A DNA stretch of 61,258 nucleotides, from NCBI RefSeq assembly GCF_026712205.1, contig NZ_JAPPUW010000025.1, positions 1 through 61,258 of the forward strand, given 5' to 3'. This document shows positions 35,233 to 43,340 of this stretch, one piece after another; the stretch's first letter is position 1, and each line of letters begins with the position of its first letter. The notes beneath the pieces were generated by a model. It did no database searches. It was not told where the DNA came from and worked only from the letters and a program-made list of their open reading frames with translations. This stretch comes from Pelomonas aquatica. GTDB taxonomy: Bacteria; Pseudomonadota; Gammaproteobacteria; Burkholderiales; Burkholderiaceae_C. Made by a program: the position numbers and the translations under genes.

Positions 35233-35811
35233 TCAGACAAGCGGCAGCCCCGCGCCGCGCGCCACCGTCACCACCAGGCGGTGCAGGTTGCCTGTCTCAA
35301 CTTCAATCAAGCGCTGCCTACTGCGCGTGCGAATGCCGGGCAAGACCGGCTCGAAGAGTGCAAAGCAAATGCCGCCGTGCCGCTGAGCCGAGTGATAGGC
35401 CAGGCCGTCGTAACCCGCGGCTGCCGCCTGAACGGACAGCGCCTGGGTTTCGGCGAACCGGGTGGCCTGCAACACGGGCCACTCGGCGGCGTGCAGGGTG
35501 AGATCCAGCAGGCTGAGCTCCTTGCCAGGCTGGGCCCACACAACCTCGCGGCGTCGGAGGAAGTCGAGCGACAGCCATTCCTGCTCGCGGCGGCCGAAGG
35601 CCTCGTAGCCAGCCGTCTCGGGAGAGTCGGCAAAGTAGGCGACGCGTTGGTCAGGCTGACAGAAGCGGCCACTCCGAGCGCCGGCGGGAGCTACGCGAAG
35701 TTGGCCGATGGGGCGGTGTCCCGGGCGCGAGCGAGCCAGTTGAATCCTGTAGAGGTCTTGGCTCGGGATCAGGCGGTAGGGAGGATGTTCATCGAAGGTG
35801 TCTAGATTCAT
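35233..35811 (-). CDS. RES-domain toxin (NAD-degrading), copy A
   Basis: A 192-residue RES-domain protein. The named residues are visible in order: Arg in LYRIQLARSRPG, the Ser-x-Glu region YFADSPETAGYEAF, and the C-terminal HRLVVTVARGAG. RES toxins of type II toxin-antitoxin systems consume NAD+ (phosphorylase or glycohydrolase activity) and stop growth. It starts 9 bp after the antitoxin gene, the usual antitoxin-first order. The copy B paralogue (48166-48744) is broken, so this is the only intact toxin of the pair. Confidence 0.82.
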   Translation of the reverse strand: MNLDTFDEHPPYRLIPSQDLYRIQLARSRPGHRPIGQLRVAPAGARSGRFCQPDQRVAYFADSPETAGYEAFGRREQEWLSLDFLRRREVVWAQPGKELSLLDLTLHAAEWPVLQATRFAETQALSVQAAAAGYDGLAYHSAQRHGGICFALFEPVLPGIRTRSRQRLIEVETGNLHRLVVTVARGAGLPLV

Positions 35812-35820
35812 CGTGGAGGG

Positions 35821-36279
35821 TCAGAGACCCTCCGCGCCGGCCAGCAACAACACCCGATCAGCTTGACCCTGTTCCAGCGCCTGGCGAGGGGTAGCCCCGC
35901 CAAGCCCGCCGTGAGGGGTCTCAAGGAACGACAGCATGGTCCAGCCATCGACTGTGCCCAGCGCCTTGGCCAGCTTGGGTACGACGTCCCACAAGGCCGG
36001 TTCGAACTGCCACACGGGCAGTCTGAAGCCGCGAGTCGTCCGGGGAAGGCCGATGGCGCGTCCCTTGGCAATCCATGCGTTGATCGTCACTCGACTGGTA
36101 CCGGCAATCTTTGCCGCCTGATCAGTGTTCACCATGTCGTCGGCCTCCAGACGCGAGTTGCGCGCGGCCAGGCTGCTGCGAAGCAGAGCTTGGGTTTCAG
36201 AAGCCGAGACATAGGGTGATGGTTGTTCGCCGTGCGCCTCATCGGGGCGCTGCGCGGAGGTGGTTGAGGGGTAGGTCAT
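35821..36279 (-). CDS. Xre/MbcA/ParS-type antitoxin, copy A
   Basis: A 152-residue antitoxin. The N-terminal half contains an HTH-like segment (VNTDQAAKIAGTSRVTINAWIAKGR), and the C-terminal toxin-binding half ends FLETPHGGLGGATPRQALEQGQADRVLLLA, matching DUF2384. Both are standard for partners of RES toxins. The ATG at 36279 gives the same length as the copy B protein; an upstream start would add 5 residues. Autoregulation through the repeat at 36844-36865 is likely. Confidence 0.82.
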   Translation of the reverse strand: MTYPSTTSAQRPDEAHGEQPSPYVSASETQALLRSSLAARNSRLEADDMVNTDQAAKIAGTSRVTINAWIAKGRAIGLPRTTRGFRLPVWQFEPALWDVVPKLAKALGTVDGWTMLSFLETPHGGLGGATPRQALEQGQADRVLLLAGAEGL

Positions 36280-36315
36280 CGTTGATTCAGGCAACGCGTG
36301 CCTTCAAGTTCGCCC

Positions 36316-36825
36316 TCATGGGAGATTCCGCCCATCAACCTTCGCGGCGCTGAAAAAGCCTAGCGCCCGACGCACCACGGACATGACGCGAACCCGCCGC
36401 GGCGCGGTCAGCTTCATCGACCGGTAGAACGTATTCAGCAGGCTGACGAGGTTGCGCCATCGCAATCGCCGGCTGAGCAGGAAGCGCTGAGCACCCGACA
36501 GGACTTCCAGCGCGGCGCTACGGTAGGCCACCGCCCAGCGGTACTGGTCCAGCGCAGCGCTGATCTCGTTCAGGAAATGCGGGGGCAGCGAAACCGTCGC
36601 TGCCTTGATGCGCTGGGCCTCGCGCAGCACCTCCAGCATGATGTCGTCGACGCCAAGTGCATCTCGAACCTCGCGTGCATAGCGCACCACTTCGTTCCAG
36701 CCTGCGGCCCCGGCTGTCCGCTCCCAGTCGGTCACGCCATACCGGCGCAGACGTTGCATTTCCGCCAGGACTGTCTCCAGTCGGGCGTCGTGCGCTGCCA
36801 GCAGGTGGTAGTCGTACCAGGTCAC
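36316..36825 (-). CDS. Conserved unknown protein upstream of the RES/Xre pair, copy A
   Basis: A 169-residue protein beginning at a GTG (36825). It is about two-thirds identical by eye to the copy B protein (49250-49774), most strongly in IKAATVSLPPHFLNEISAAL and the basic end VRRALGFFSAAKVDGRNLP. No family recognised and no membrane segment. Being first in the antitoxin-toxin transcript in both copies suggests a third component of the system. Confidence 0.6.
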   Translation of the reverse strand: MTWYDYHLLAAHDARLETVLAEMQRLRRYGVTDWERTAGAAGWNEVVRYAREVRDALGVDDIMLEVLREAQRIKAATVSLPPHFLNEISAALDQYRWAVAYRSAALEVLSGAQRFLLSRRLRWRNLVSLLNTFYRSMKLTAPRRVRVMSVVRRALGFFSAAKVDGRNLP

Positions 36826-36843
36826 GAATTGGATAATTCAGTG

Positions 36844-36865
36844 AAGTTCGTTAAGTTCGATTATA
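36844..36865 (-). promoter_or_regulatory. Conserved promoter/operator of the three-gene RES unit, copy A
   Basis: This 22 bp stretch is repeated at 49773-49794 with a single mismatch, at the same place before the unknown-antitoxin-toxin unit. It contains the direct repeat AAGTTCGTT / AAGTTCGAT. Conservation between otherwise diverged copies argues for an antitoxin operator. Confidence 0.5.
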
Positions 36866-37236
36866 GGGGTCATCGCCGACCACGCAAGTCCAGAGGCCGC
36901 TTGATGGCGCTCCTGGCGCTTGATACCGGCGTCCGCATTCAAGTGATCGGCTTTCAGCGTCATACCCGGCGGGACTTGCCGAATATCTCGGGCTTCGCCT
37001 GCTGGTTCCCGGCCAACGCGTCACGCTATTGATCGACAGAGGAGTGCGGGGTGGTCTCCGCCCACGGGTGGTTTCAGAGGCCGACGTCGTATCAGCCTGA
37101 GCAGCCGGACGGGATGGTGCGTCCCGCCGACCAATTGGTACGAATCGCAAGCGGCACCTTCGCCTAGAGCCGATGGCCCGATGCACACAACCCGCCCGGC
37201 GCATTCTTCGGAAACGTGCCGGGCTTGGTGACCGAA
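36866..37236. other. Gene-free stretch before the IS21-family element
   Basis: About 370 bp with no gene I can support. A short open frame ends at 37032, with product MALLALDTGVRIQVIGFQRH in its middle, but it has no ribosome site or recognisable relatives. One end of the IS21-family element must lie within this stretch; I could not find its terminal repeats by eye. Confidence 0.4.
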
Positions 37237-37965
37237 CTAGCGCTTCGACTGCTTCCGCATGGACTCGCCCTTGAGCTCGATTTGATGCGAGCTGTGGAGG
37301 ACGCGGTCCAGAACAGCGTCGGCGATCGTGGGGTCGCCGATGTAGTCGTGCCACTTCTCGATGGGCAACTGTGAGGTCAGCACCAGCGAATTGGTGCCGT
37401 GGCAGTCATCGATGAGGTCGAACAAGTCCTGCCGCTGACGGGCACCCAAGGCGGTGAGGCCCCAGTCGTCAAGGATCAGCAAACGAGCCTTCGCCAGCTG
37501 CGCCCGAAGCTTTGGCAGGCTTCCATCGGCGCGGCACACCTCGAACTCCTCGAGCAGCTTGCTGAAACGCCGGTACAGGACGGGCATCCCTTTTCGGATG
37601 GCCTGATGGCCAAGCGCACAGGTCAGCCAGGTCTTGCCCACTCCCGTCGGTCCAGTGACCACAAGATGCTGAGTGCCGATCCAGTCACAGCTGAGCAGGG
37701 CGCTGAACTTCCTCTTGTCCAGGCCACGCTCTGCACGGAAATCGACGTCCTCCGGCGCTGCGGTCACCTTGAGTCGCGCCGATTTCAGCAGGCGAGCCAT
37801 GCGGCCACTCTCGCGCCGCGAGATCTCGGCGTCGACCAGCATGGAGAACCTGTCCTCGAAGGGGAGGTCTTGCAAGCTGCTGGATGCACGTTGGCGCTCG
37901 AACGCCTCTGCCATGCCATACAGCCGGAGCGTGGCCAGCGATTCCACCGTGTTTTTAATCAGCAT
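37237..37965 (-). CDS. istB: IstB-like AAA+ ATPase helper of transposition
   Basis: A 242-residue AAA+ protein with Walker A GPTGVGKT, Walker B LLILDDWG and the N-terminal IstB domain (LYGMAEAFERQRAS). IstB directs IstA to target DNA. It overlaps istA by 7 bp. Confidence 0.95.
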   Translation of the reverse strand: MLIKNTVESLATLRLYGMAEAFERQRASSSLQDLPFEDRFSMLVDAEISRRESGRMARLLKSARLKVTAAPEDVDFRAERGLDKRKFSALLSCDWIGTQHLVVTGPTGVGKTWLTCALGHQAIRKGMPVLYRRFSKLLEEFEVCRADGSLPKLRAQLAKARLLILDDWGLTALGARQRQDLFDLIDDCHGTNSLVLTSQLPIEKWHDYIGDPTIADAVLDRVLHSSHQIELKGESMRKQSKR

Positions 37966-39491
37966 GACGTGCCCCCCTTGTTGGCGTAGTACCCGGCGCC
38001 TCGGACGTTGTGATGCAGTGGCAAGCCGACTTGCCGCGGTTCGTCTTGATGGGCGTCGCGGTACCGGCCGGTGCTCAGTAGGGACCGGACGGTCTTGAGC
38101 GTGGGCGACTTGATCTGTAGCGCTCGCTCGCAGGCCTGCTCAAGGCGGTTTTCACCGTACTGGCGGCTGAGCTTCTTCAGCGAGTCACAAGCCGGGAGCC
38201 CCAACGCCGGCACTGGTCGGTCAAACTGCTGTTCGACCACGGCCACGGTGCTCGCGCCGACAGATCGTGCCCAGTCCAGAAACCGATCGGGCGTGCGTTC
38301 CGCATAAGCGCGGTGCTTTGGTGGCAGGTGCAAGGGGTCCGTGCTGGTCTTGCCCTCGGCGCACCGTGCATGCGCGGCAATCCGGGCGCCCCTGTGAAAG
38401 ATTTCGATGGTCTTCAGGGCCGCGCGAGCTTCTACGGTCTCGCCGACCAAATGGAACGGCACGGAGTACCACGCACGCTCGACGTTGACGTGGTAGTCCG
38501 GTCCGACGGTCAGTGGGGCCGTCCAGTTGGCCCATTCGAAACGATCAGCCGGCAACGGCTGGAGATGTTGCCGCTCTTCCTGCTCAAGGCGTTCTTGACG
38601 GCAGCCAGGCAGCTTCTTGAAAGGACGCAGATTGAGTGCGTCACAAAGGCGTCGAATCTCTGCGTTGAGTTCACTGAGCGAGAAAAACTGCATTCTTCTC
38701 AGACATGCCAGGATCCACCGTTGAGCTATTTGCACGGAGACCTCGACCTTTGCCTTGTCTTTAGGATGCCGGCTACGGGTTGGCATGACTACCGTGCCAT
38801 AGTGGTTTGCCAGTTCAAGGTAGATTCGATTGAGCTTGAAGTTCGCCCCTGGCTTGATGACCGCCGCTTTCAGATTGTCAGGCACGATGACCTTCGGAAC
38901 GCCACCGAAGTAGTTCAGCATCTGGACGTTCGCCTCCACCCAGTCGGGAGAACTCTGGCTTTCAACTGCAAGCGCAAACGTGAAATTCGAGAACCCTAGC
39001 ACCCCGACAAACAATTCGACGACTACTTTCTCGCTCGTTTCCTTGTTGATGTAGTGCGGCCGCTTCCCGCTGAAGTCCACGAAGGCTTTATCGCCGGGCA
39101 GGTGTACTTGGCGCATGCTCAAGGACAAATGCCCCTTGAACTCTCGATAGTGGTGTGTAAATTGAGAATACGAGAGTGCATCATCGGGCGCAGGCAATCG
39201 ATACTCTTCCCAGAGCAATTGCAGCGTCACCATTGGGAGCGCCATCTGCTCATGAATATGAGCGAAATCCGGCATGCGCCTAATTGTCAGTTGGCCAGTT
39301 TTCTTGTTGAGAATCTCGTCCAGCTCGGCGGCAGTCTTCGTACATATCTGTTGCCATTGCAAGCCATGCTCGGCTGCCAGCAATCTGTAGCGACGTACCG
39401 TGTTTTTTGACACCGCCACGGCCTGGCCGATCTCTCGGTCAGAAAATGAGGTGGTCAGAATCAGCCGCAAGATGTCGCGGATCTTGTTCAT
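37959..39491 (-). CDS. istA: IstA-like transposase of the IS21 family
   Basis: A 510-residue DDE transposase with N-terminal HTH (SDREIGQAVAVSKNTVRRY), the rve core (KAFVDFSGKRP... VPDNLKAAVIKPG... HPKDKAKVEV) and a C-terminal Mu-transposase-like domain. Catalytic Asp (VDFSG), Asp (VPDNL) and Glu (KAKVE) are in order. It appears intact. Confidence 0.95.
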   Translation of the reverse strand: MNKIRDILRLILTTSFSDREIGQAVAVSKNTVRRYRLLAAEHGLQWQQICTKTAAELDEILNKKTGQLTIRRMPDFAHIHEQMALPMVTLQLLWEEYRLPAPDDALSYSQFTHHYREFKGHLSLSMRQVHLPGDKAFVDFSGKRPHYINKETSEKVVVELFVGVLGFSNFTFALAVESQSSPDWVEANVQMLNYFGGVPKVIVPDNLKAAVIKPGANFKLNRIYLELANHYGTVVMPTRSRHPKDKAKVEVSVQIAQRWILACLRRMQFFSLSELNAEIRRLCDALNLRPFKKLPGCRQERLEQEERQHLQPLPADRFEWANWTAPLTVGPDYHVNVERAWYSVPFHLVGETVEARAALKTIEIFHRGARIAAHARCAEGKTSTDPLHLPPKHRAYAERTPDRFLDWARSVGASTVAVVEQQFDRPVPALGLPACDSLKKLSRQYGENRLEQACERALQIKSPTLKTVRSLLSTGRYRDAHQDEPRQVGLPLHHNVRGAGYYANKGGTSC

Positions 39492-39752
39492 TCAGTCTCC
39501 TTGCTCGCTGGCCCGTCGCCAGCAAAGTTCCGGATGACGCCTGGTCGTCAGCACGCACAGCGATGCTTGACACGCGAGCATGGAAGGAAGAGACTGAAGG
39601 CGGATCTAGCGATAGTCCACTTTCACCGGGGCCTCGTGAGCTGTAACTCTCGAGGCCCTTTTTCCATTCCGATCGTGACCAGACGCAGGTGTCGATGAAG
39701 GACGTTGCTGGCTAGGTCATGCTGAGGTCCTCCTCTGAGGGGGGTTGGCGGT

Positions 39753-39992
39753 TTATGCCGCCACTCGGGCCGTGCTGCGACGCTCATAGAGCCACCGTGC
39801 GACCTCCTGAGTGAGTGCGAAGCGGCCACGTCGGTTCGGGACGGTGAACGTGGGCACGGGCACGGTTCCGCGCAACGTCGCTTGACGAAAAGCGCCTGCA
39901 GTCGAGAAGCCCAACACCCTTCTCAGCTCTCTACCCCCGAGGACCGGCCCGTACTGCTCCAAGAGCTGCGCTCTCAGTTCCTGCTCCGTCAT
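39753..39992 (-). CDS. Small helix-turn-helix protein
   Basis: A 79-residue protein if begun at the ATG at 39992 (MTEQELRAQLLEQYG); a GTG at 40028 would add 12 residues. GGRELRRVLGFSTAGAFRQAT followed by NRRGRFALTQEVARWLYERR resembles an excisionase/AlpA- or PrtN-like winged helix. It is divergent from the gene at 40127, whose expression it may control. It ends near the IS21-family element. Confidence 0.5.
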   Translation of the reverse strand: MTEQELRAQLLEQYGPVLGGRELRRVLGFSTAGAFRQATLRGTVPVPTFTVPNRRGRFALTQEVARWLYERRSTARVAA

Positions 39993-40126
39993 CGTGGCGG
40001 TGGGTGCGCGGCAGTCCTCTTGCGTCACGTTGTTCTCGCGTCAGTTGCGCTTCGTGACGAATCCTAGGACCGGCAAGTTGTGCCGTCGAGGAGTGACAAT
40101 GCGCTCGAACTTTACCCCTCCGGCCG

Positions 40127-41203
40127 ATGCGAAAAATTCGCCAAGTCATTGGTACAGATCGATTTTCTCTGGAGGAGTTCTTTGCCCATGCCGGTTTCCA
40201 GGCGGGCACGTCAATCAGCGGCGGTCAGCGCCGCGACGTCGTAGACGCCCTGGCCACGGTGGCTTGGTTCCGGCACCTACGAGGGCGCTCGCAGGACACA
40301 TCCCCGTACGCCATAGGCCGCAGCGTTGAGCCAGACGCCTACTGGAAGACGGAGGAGCGAGTCCGCTTCCACCGCAATAAATGGCCGAAATACGAGCGCG
40401 GGAAGCATCGTCCCGATGCTGCGTTGACGAACCTGGCTGAGCAGGTTTATCCCGGGAGTGCTAGGGAGCTCAATTCCGCGTTATGGCGGTTTCTGAAAAA
40501 AATCCCTGAATCTTCCAAGGCTCTCGGCGAGCTTGAACAACTTCTCGAGCCCGAAGTGCGCCTTCAAATTGCTCGATGGCAGCCACGAATTCAAGCCAGT
40601 AAGAATGGCTCAATCGGAAGACTCGCTACAGCTTTCGAAAGAATCGGCACAGTAGATGCGCTGACTGCAATGCTGATTCTGTGTCAATCTGCGCGACTGG
40701 AGGGCCGAACAGCGCAGGCGCATGAGTGGACCCTTTACATTTACCGCTGCATGCTGATGCTTGGCTCATTTTGGATGTCTCGCGGTATTGCAAGGCCGCT
40801 ATTCGAATTGATCGAGCAGCGATTCTTGAAAGAAGTTTCGCACCTCGGCTGTCGCTATAGCTTTCCGGCGGTTCTTTATGGCCAAGCTATTGGAAAATTG
40901 GAGAGCGTGCTCTGGCACATAAAGGATGCTCCGTATCATCTGATGAGCGAACGTCAAAGGAACAGATATACCCAGCGAATATTGGATGGCAATTTTGGCT
41001 GGGATCTGAAGTTCGCCTTTAATCCGTACGAAACGCTCCTTTCGTCCGATTCAGCAAGCGAGGCAACAGCGGAATCATGCTTGCGGAAAATGCGAATATT
41101 TGTCTGGGCATGGAATATGCTGCATAGTTACAGGGCGCACCCAAATATGCCGCCAAGCTCAGTGTTTGACGGAACGGACCTGACAGCTCGTCGAACCGAT
41201 TGA
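40127..41203 (+). CDS. Hypothetical protein, low-GC gene
   Basis: A 358-residue soluble protein with no family I recognise. It begins MRKIRQVIGTDRFSLEEFF, has a basic central part (RVRFHRNKWPKYERGKHRP) that repeats a plasmid-like motif style, and a helical C-terminal half (AHEWTLYIYRCMLMLGSFW). GC content and codon choice from about 40.4 kb on are clearly lower than in neighbours, a sign of separate transfer. It is divergent from the small HTH gene. Confidence 0.5.
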   Translation: MRKIRQVIGTDRFSLEEFFAHAGFQAGTSISGGQRRDVVDALATVAWFRHLRGRSQDTSPYAIGRSVEPDAYWKTEERVRFHRNKWPKYERGKHRPDAALTNLAEQVYPGSARELNSALWRFLKKIPESSKALGELEQLLEPEVRLQIARWQPRIQASKNGSIGRLATAFERIGTVDALTAMLILCQSARLEGRTAQAHEWTLYIYRCMLMLGSFWMSRGIARPLFELIEQRFLKEVSHLGCRYSFPAVLYGQAIGKLESVLWHIKDAPYHLMSERQRNRYTQRILDGNFGWDLKFAFNPYETLLSSDSASEATAESCLRKMRIFVWAWNMLHSYRAHPNMPPSSVFDGTDLTARRTD

Positions 41204-41213
41204 GGTCGCGTAG

Positions 41214-41320
41214 CGGTTGCGGTCAGGCTCAGCGCCTTGGTCAACGCGCCAGCCGCGGTGATCAACGTCAGCGCGATGGTCAACGACAGCACCTTGGTCG
41301 GCGACAGCGGATAGGTCAGT
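41214..41320. repeat. Degenerate short tandem repeats around GTCAACG
   Basis: The motif GTCAACG or ATCAACG followed by a CAGCGC-like block recurs three to four times at spacings of about 18-20 bp (near 41237, 41260 and 41279, with a weaker copy near 41298). It lies between the stops of two convergent genes. A minus-strand frame here would encode a repetitive hydrophobic peptide, but I do not call it a gene. Confidence 0.4.
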
Positions 41321-41361
41321 CCAAGCGGGCCGGTCATCACCGGTGCGGTGAGTCAGCCTAT

Positions 41362-42537
41362 TCAGGCACGGTGGTCAAAGCAGGCCAGCGCCCGCAGAAG
41401 ATCGACGGTCGACTGCTGCTCCGTGGCGATGAACGCGTCTGCCGCCTGCCCGAACGCATGTCGTTCGGCCGCCGATGCATCGCTGATTTGTTGCGAAGAA
41501 AAGCCGACGATCCTCAGCAACTGCGTATGCACCTGGGCCGTGTATGCCTTGATGACCCGCGCGTGGTCGAAAGGGGCGGCTGACGCGCCTAGGTGCAACT
41601 CGACCTGCCGAAACAAGCCTGCCAACTCACTGATCAGCCCGTGGACGTTGTTCGGATAGGCGACGCCAACACCGACCGGATCCAGATTGATGTGTCGATA
41701 AGACGGGATCGAGCTGGAGGCGCCGAAATCGAGAATGGCCGCGTTGCAACTCCAGTTCGACAGCGTGGGACTTCCCTGGTTCAAGCGGTGTGCAAAGAAA
41801 TAGCCCAGCTGCATCGCCGCAGCCTCGCCTACGAGGTTCAGCCAACGAAACACACCGTCGCTGCCCTTCGCCTCGCGAAAGCGCATGAGCATGTCAGCAA
41901 CTCGCGCGTCATCCGCAGAGCCGTCACGCTCGACGAAACTTTTGAATCCCAATGCACGGGCGAAATGACCGATTCGCATAAACCTGCGGCGAATTACCAG
42001 CACCAGCGTTTCGGTCTTGTCAACGGCATCCCAGAAGACCGATTGCCCGTAGGTCATGATCGCCAACGTCCGGATCGCGCCGAACGGGCACTCGGCATGG
42101 AAGATCTCGGCAAAGATCGCTTCCCTGACCGCCTCTTCCAGGTAGGCATCCCCGGAGGCATGGCTGAAATCGTCGCTTACACCCAGCAGCGGTGTCCTGC
42201 CCACGCCCTTCACATAGTATTGATTTAGGAATGCCGCGCGGCCCGCGCCGCCGTTGCCGGCGAGCCCGCGTCCGCCGTAGCGATCCGCCGCTGCGAAATG
42301 CTCCCCGGGCCCGTGGCTCGTCACCCTGTAGGCGCATTGATCGAGGAGGTGACTCCTATACGCCTCCTCATCTCGGCCAAGGGCGCTGAATACAGGATCA
42401 TCCTCCGCCAGCGCCCAGTTCACCCATGCGAGGCTGGCTTGCTCGACGCGAGCCATCGGCATGCGAACGGATGCAGCGACGGGCCAGTCTTGATGCAATG
42501 GTGGTTGCAGGAGGTCCAGCTCGCCGTGATCAACCAT
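41362..42537 (-). CDS. Divergent SelO-like pseudokinase (predicted protein AMPylase)
   Basis: A 391-residue protein (ATG at 42537; a TTG at 42618 is an alternative). It follows the core of the SelO/YdiU family in order: YGGRGLAGNGGAGRA, the Lys loop VKGVGRTP (Lys110), REAIFAEIFHAECPFGAIRTLAIMT, RRRFMRIGHFARAL (Arg188) and the active-site end NWSCNAAILDFGAS with Asn261 and Asp270. SelO flips ATP and transfers AMP to redox proteins. This version is much shorter than SelO (about 480 residues) and strongly diverged, with HGVMNTDN replaced by RLNQGSPTLSN. It is co-transcribed with a DCC oxidoreductase and a thioredoxin, its likely functional partners. Confidence 0.68.
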   Translation of the reverse strand: MVDHGELDLLQPPLHQDWPVAASVRMPMARVEQASLAWVNWALAEDDPVFSALGRDEEAYRSHLLDQCAYRVTSHGPGEHFAAADRYGGRGLAGNGGAGRAAFLNQYYVKGVGRTPLLGVSDDFSHASGDAYLEEAVREAIFAEIFHAECPFGAIRTLAIMTYGQSVFWDAVDKTETLVLVIRRRFMRIGHFARALGFKSFVERDGSADDARVADMLMRFREAKGSDGVFRWLNLVGEAAAMQLGYFFAHRLNQGSPTLSNWSCNAAILDFGASSSIPSYRHINLDPVGVGVAYPNNVHGLISELAGLFRQVELHLGASAAPFDHARVIKAYTAQVHTQLLRIVGFSSQQISDASAAERHAFGQAADAFIATEQQSTVDLLRALACFDHRA

Positions 42538-42988
42538 ATGTCCGATGGTTCCATACCATTCTGACGGCAAGCGCCGGATCGGGTTTTTGGCAGGGGCGGG
42601 TCCGATACCCTTCGCCAAAAAAACGGGCGATGCCGGCGATGGGGGTCAGGAGCCAATCGCGAAGGCCCTTTGGGATGAGCATCAAATGGCGCATCCATCG
42701 CGGCCAACGGCGCGCCATGCCTAGCGCACCGAGAATTGCATCCGAATTCGTGTCGATGCGTTCGGCTGACAGTAGGATGAACTTGGCAAGCGGTGCACGC
42801 CGCCGCAATGCCACGCCCATTTCGGATTCGGCGGATGTAAACAGAAGGTCACCGCCGGTGGCCGCAGCTAGAAACTTCACCCAGATATTGCAGGTCGCGC
42901 ATTTGCCATCAAACAGGAACACCTTGTCAGCGGGCTGCAGGACGACCGGGACCGGGGTGGCGGCGGTGAGTTTTCGCAATGACCTCAT
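42530..42988 (-). CDS. DCC-family thiol-disulfide oxidoreductase (DUF393)
   Basis: A 152-residue protein with the family box DGKCATCN (residues 27-34, Cys30 and Cys33), a thioredoxin-like fold and a basic C-terminal part (RWMRHLMLIPKGLRDWLLTPIAG). DCC proteins are poorly characterised redox proteins. It begins 5 bp after the thioredoxin gene and overlaps the SelO-like start by 8 bp, so the three are translated together. Confidence 0.85.
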   Translation of the reverse strand: MRSLRKLTAATPVPVVLQPADKVFLFDGKCATCNIWVKFLAAATGGDLLFTSAESEMGVALRRRAPLAKFILLSAERIDTNSDAILGALGMARRWPRWMRHLMLIPKGLRDWLLTPIAGIARFFGEGYRTRPCQKPDPALAVRMVWNHRTYG

Positions 42989-42993
42989 TTCGC

Positions 42994-43332
42994 CTAACCG
43001 TTTGTCAGAATCGCCTGCGCCTTCTCTGCCATTGACTTGAGCAGCGCCGTCGACGTGGGAAACCTGCACTCGCCCAGCGCCTGATCGCCGCCGACAAACA
43101 GGAACGACGGTATGGACGTCAGAGAAAATGCCTCCCAGACGTCGGGCATTGTATCGGTGCAAACCGTTCCAAAATGAATCGGCAGGCCGGCAGCCTTCAA
43201 TTCGTCATATAACGGCTTGGCCACGCTACAGGCTGCACAAGATTTGGAATAGATATACAACAGCCCAATTTGATCCCGAGCTCCGATCATGGAATTGACC
43301 TGCTCCATGTCGAGGTCGTCGCCGAATGCCAT
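42994..43332 (-). CDS. Thioredoxin-family protein
   Basis: A 112-residue thioredoxin fold with active site SCAAC (Cys32, Cys35; WCGPC is usual), cis-Pro region LTSIPSFLFVGG, and no signal peptide. The unusual CAAC dipeptide would give a redox potential different from housekeeping thioredoxin. It may reduce the DCC protein or be an AMPylation target of the SelO-like protein; that is inference. Confidence 0.85.
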   Translation of the reverse strand: MAFGDDLDMEQVNSMIGARDQIGLLYIYSKSCAACSVAKPLYDELKAAGLPIHFGTVCTDTMPDVWEAFSLTSIPSFLFVGGDQALGECRFPTSTALLKSMAEKAQAILTNG

Positions 43333-43340
43333 CCGCGCTC

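Larger units (their letters stand above)
37237..39491 (-). mobile_element. IS21-family element (istA-istB), ends not located
   Basis: The two-gene istAB unit is complete, with the 7 bp overlap usual for this family. The true element extends beyond both genes (probably within 37040-37236 and 39492-39700), but matching terminal repeats could not be identified by reading, so the coordinates cover the genes only. Confidence 0.8.

Noticed and set aside
37040-39710. Ends of the IS21-family element
   Set aside because: Candidates starting TGT on the right and near the istB side were compared; none matched well enough to report.
41214-41320. CRISPR-like array
   Set aside because: Repeats are short (7-10 bp), degenerate and without constant-length spacers; no cas genes.
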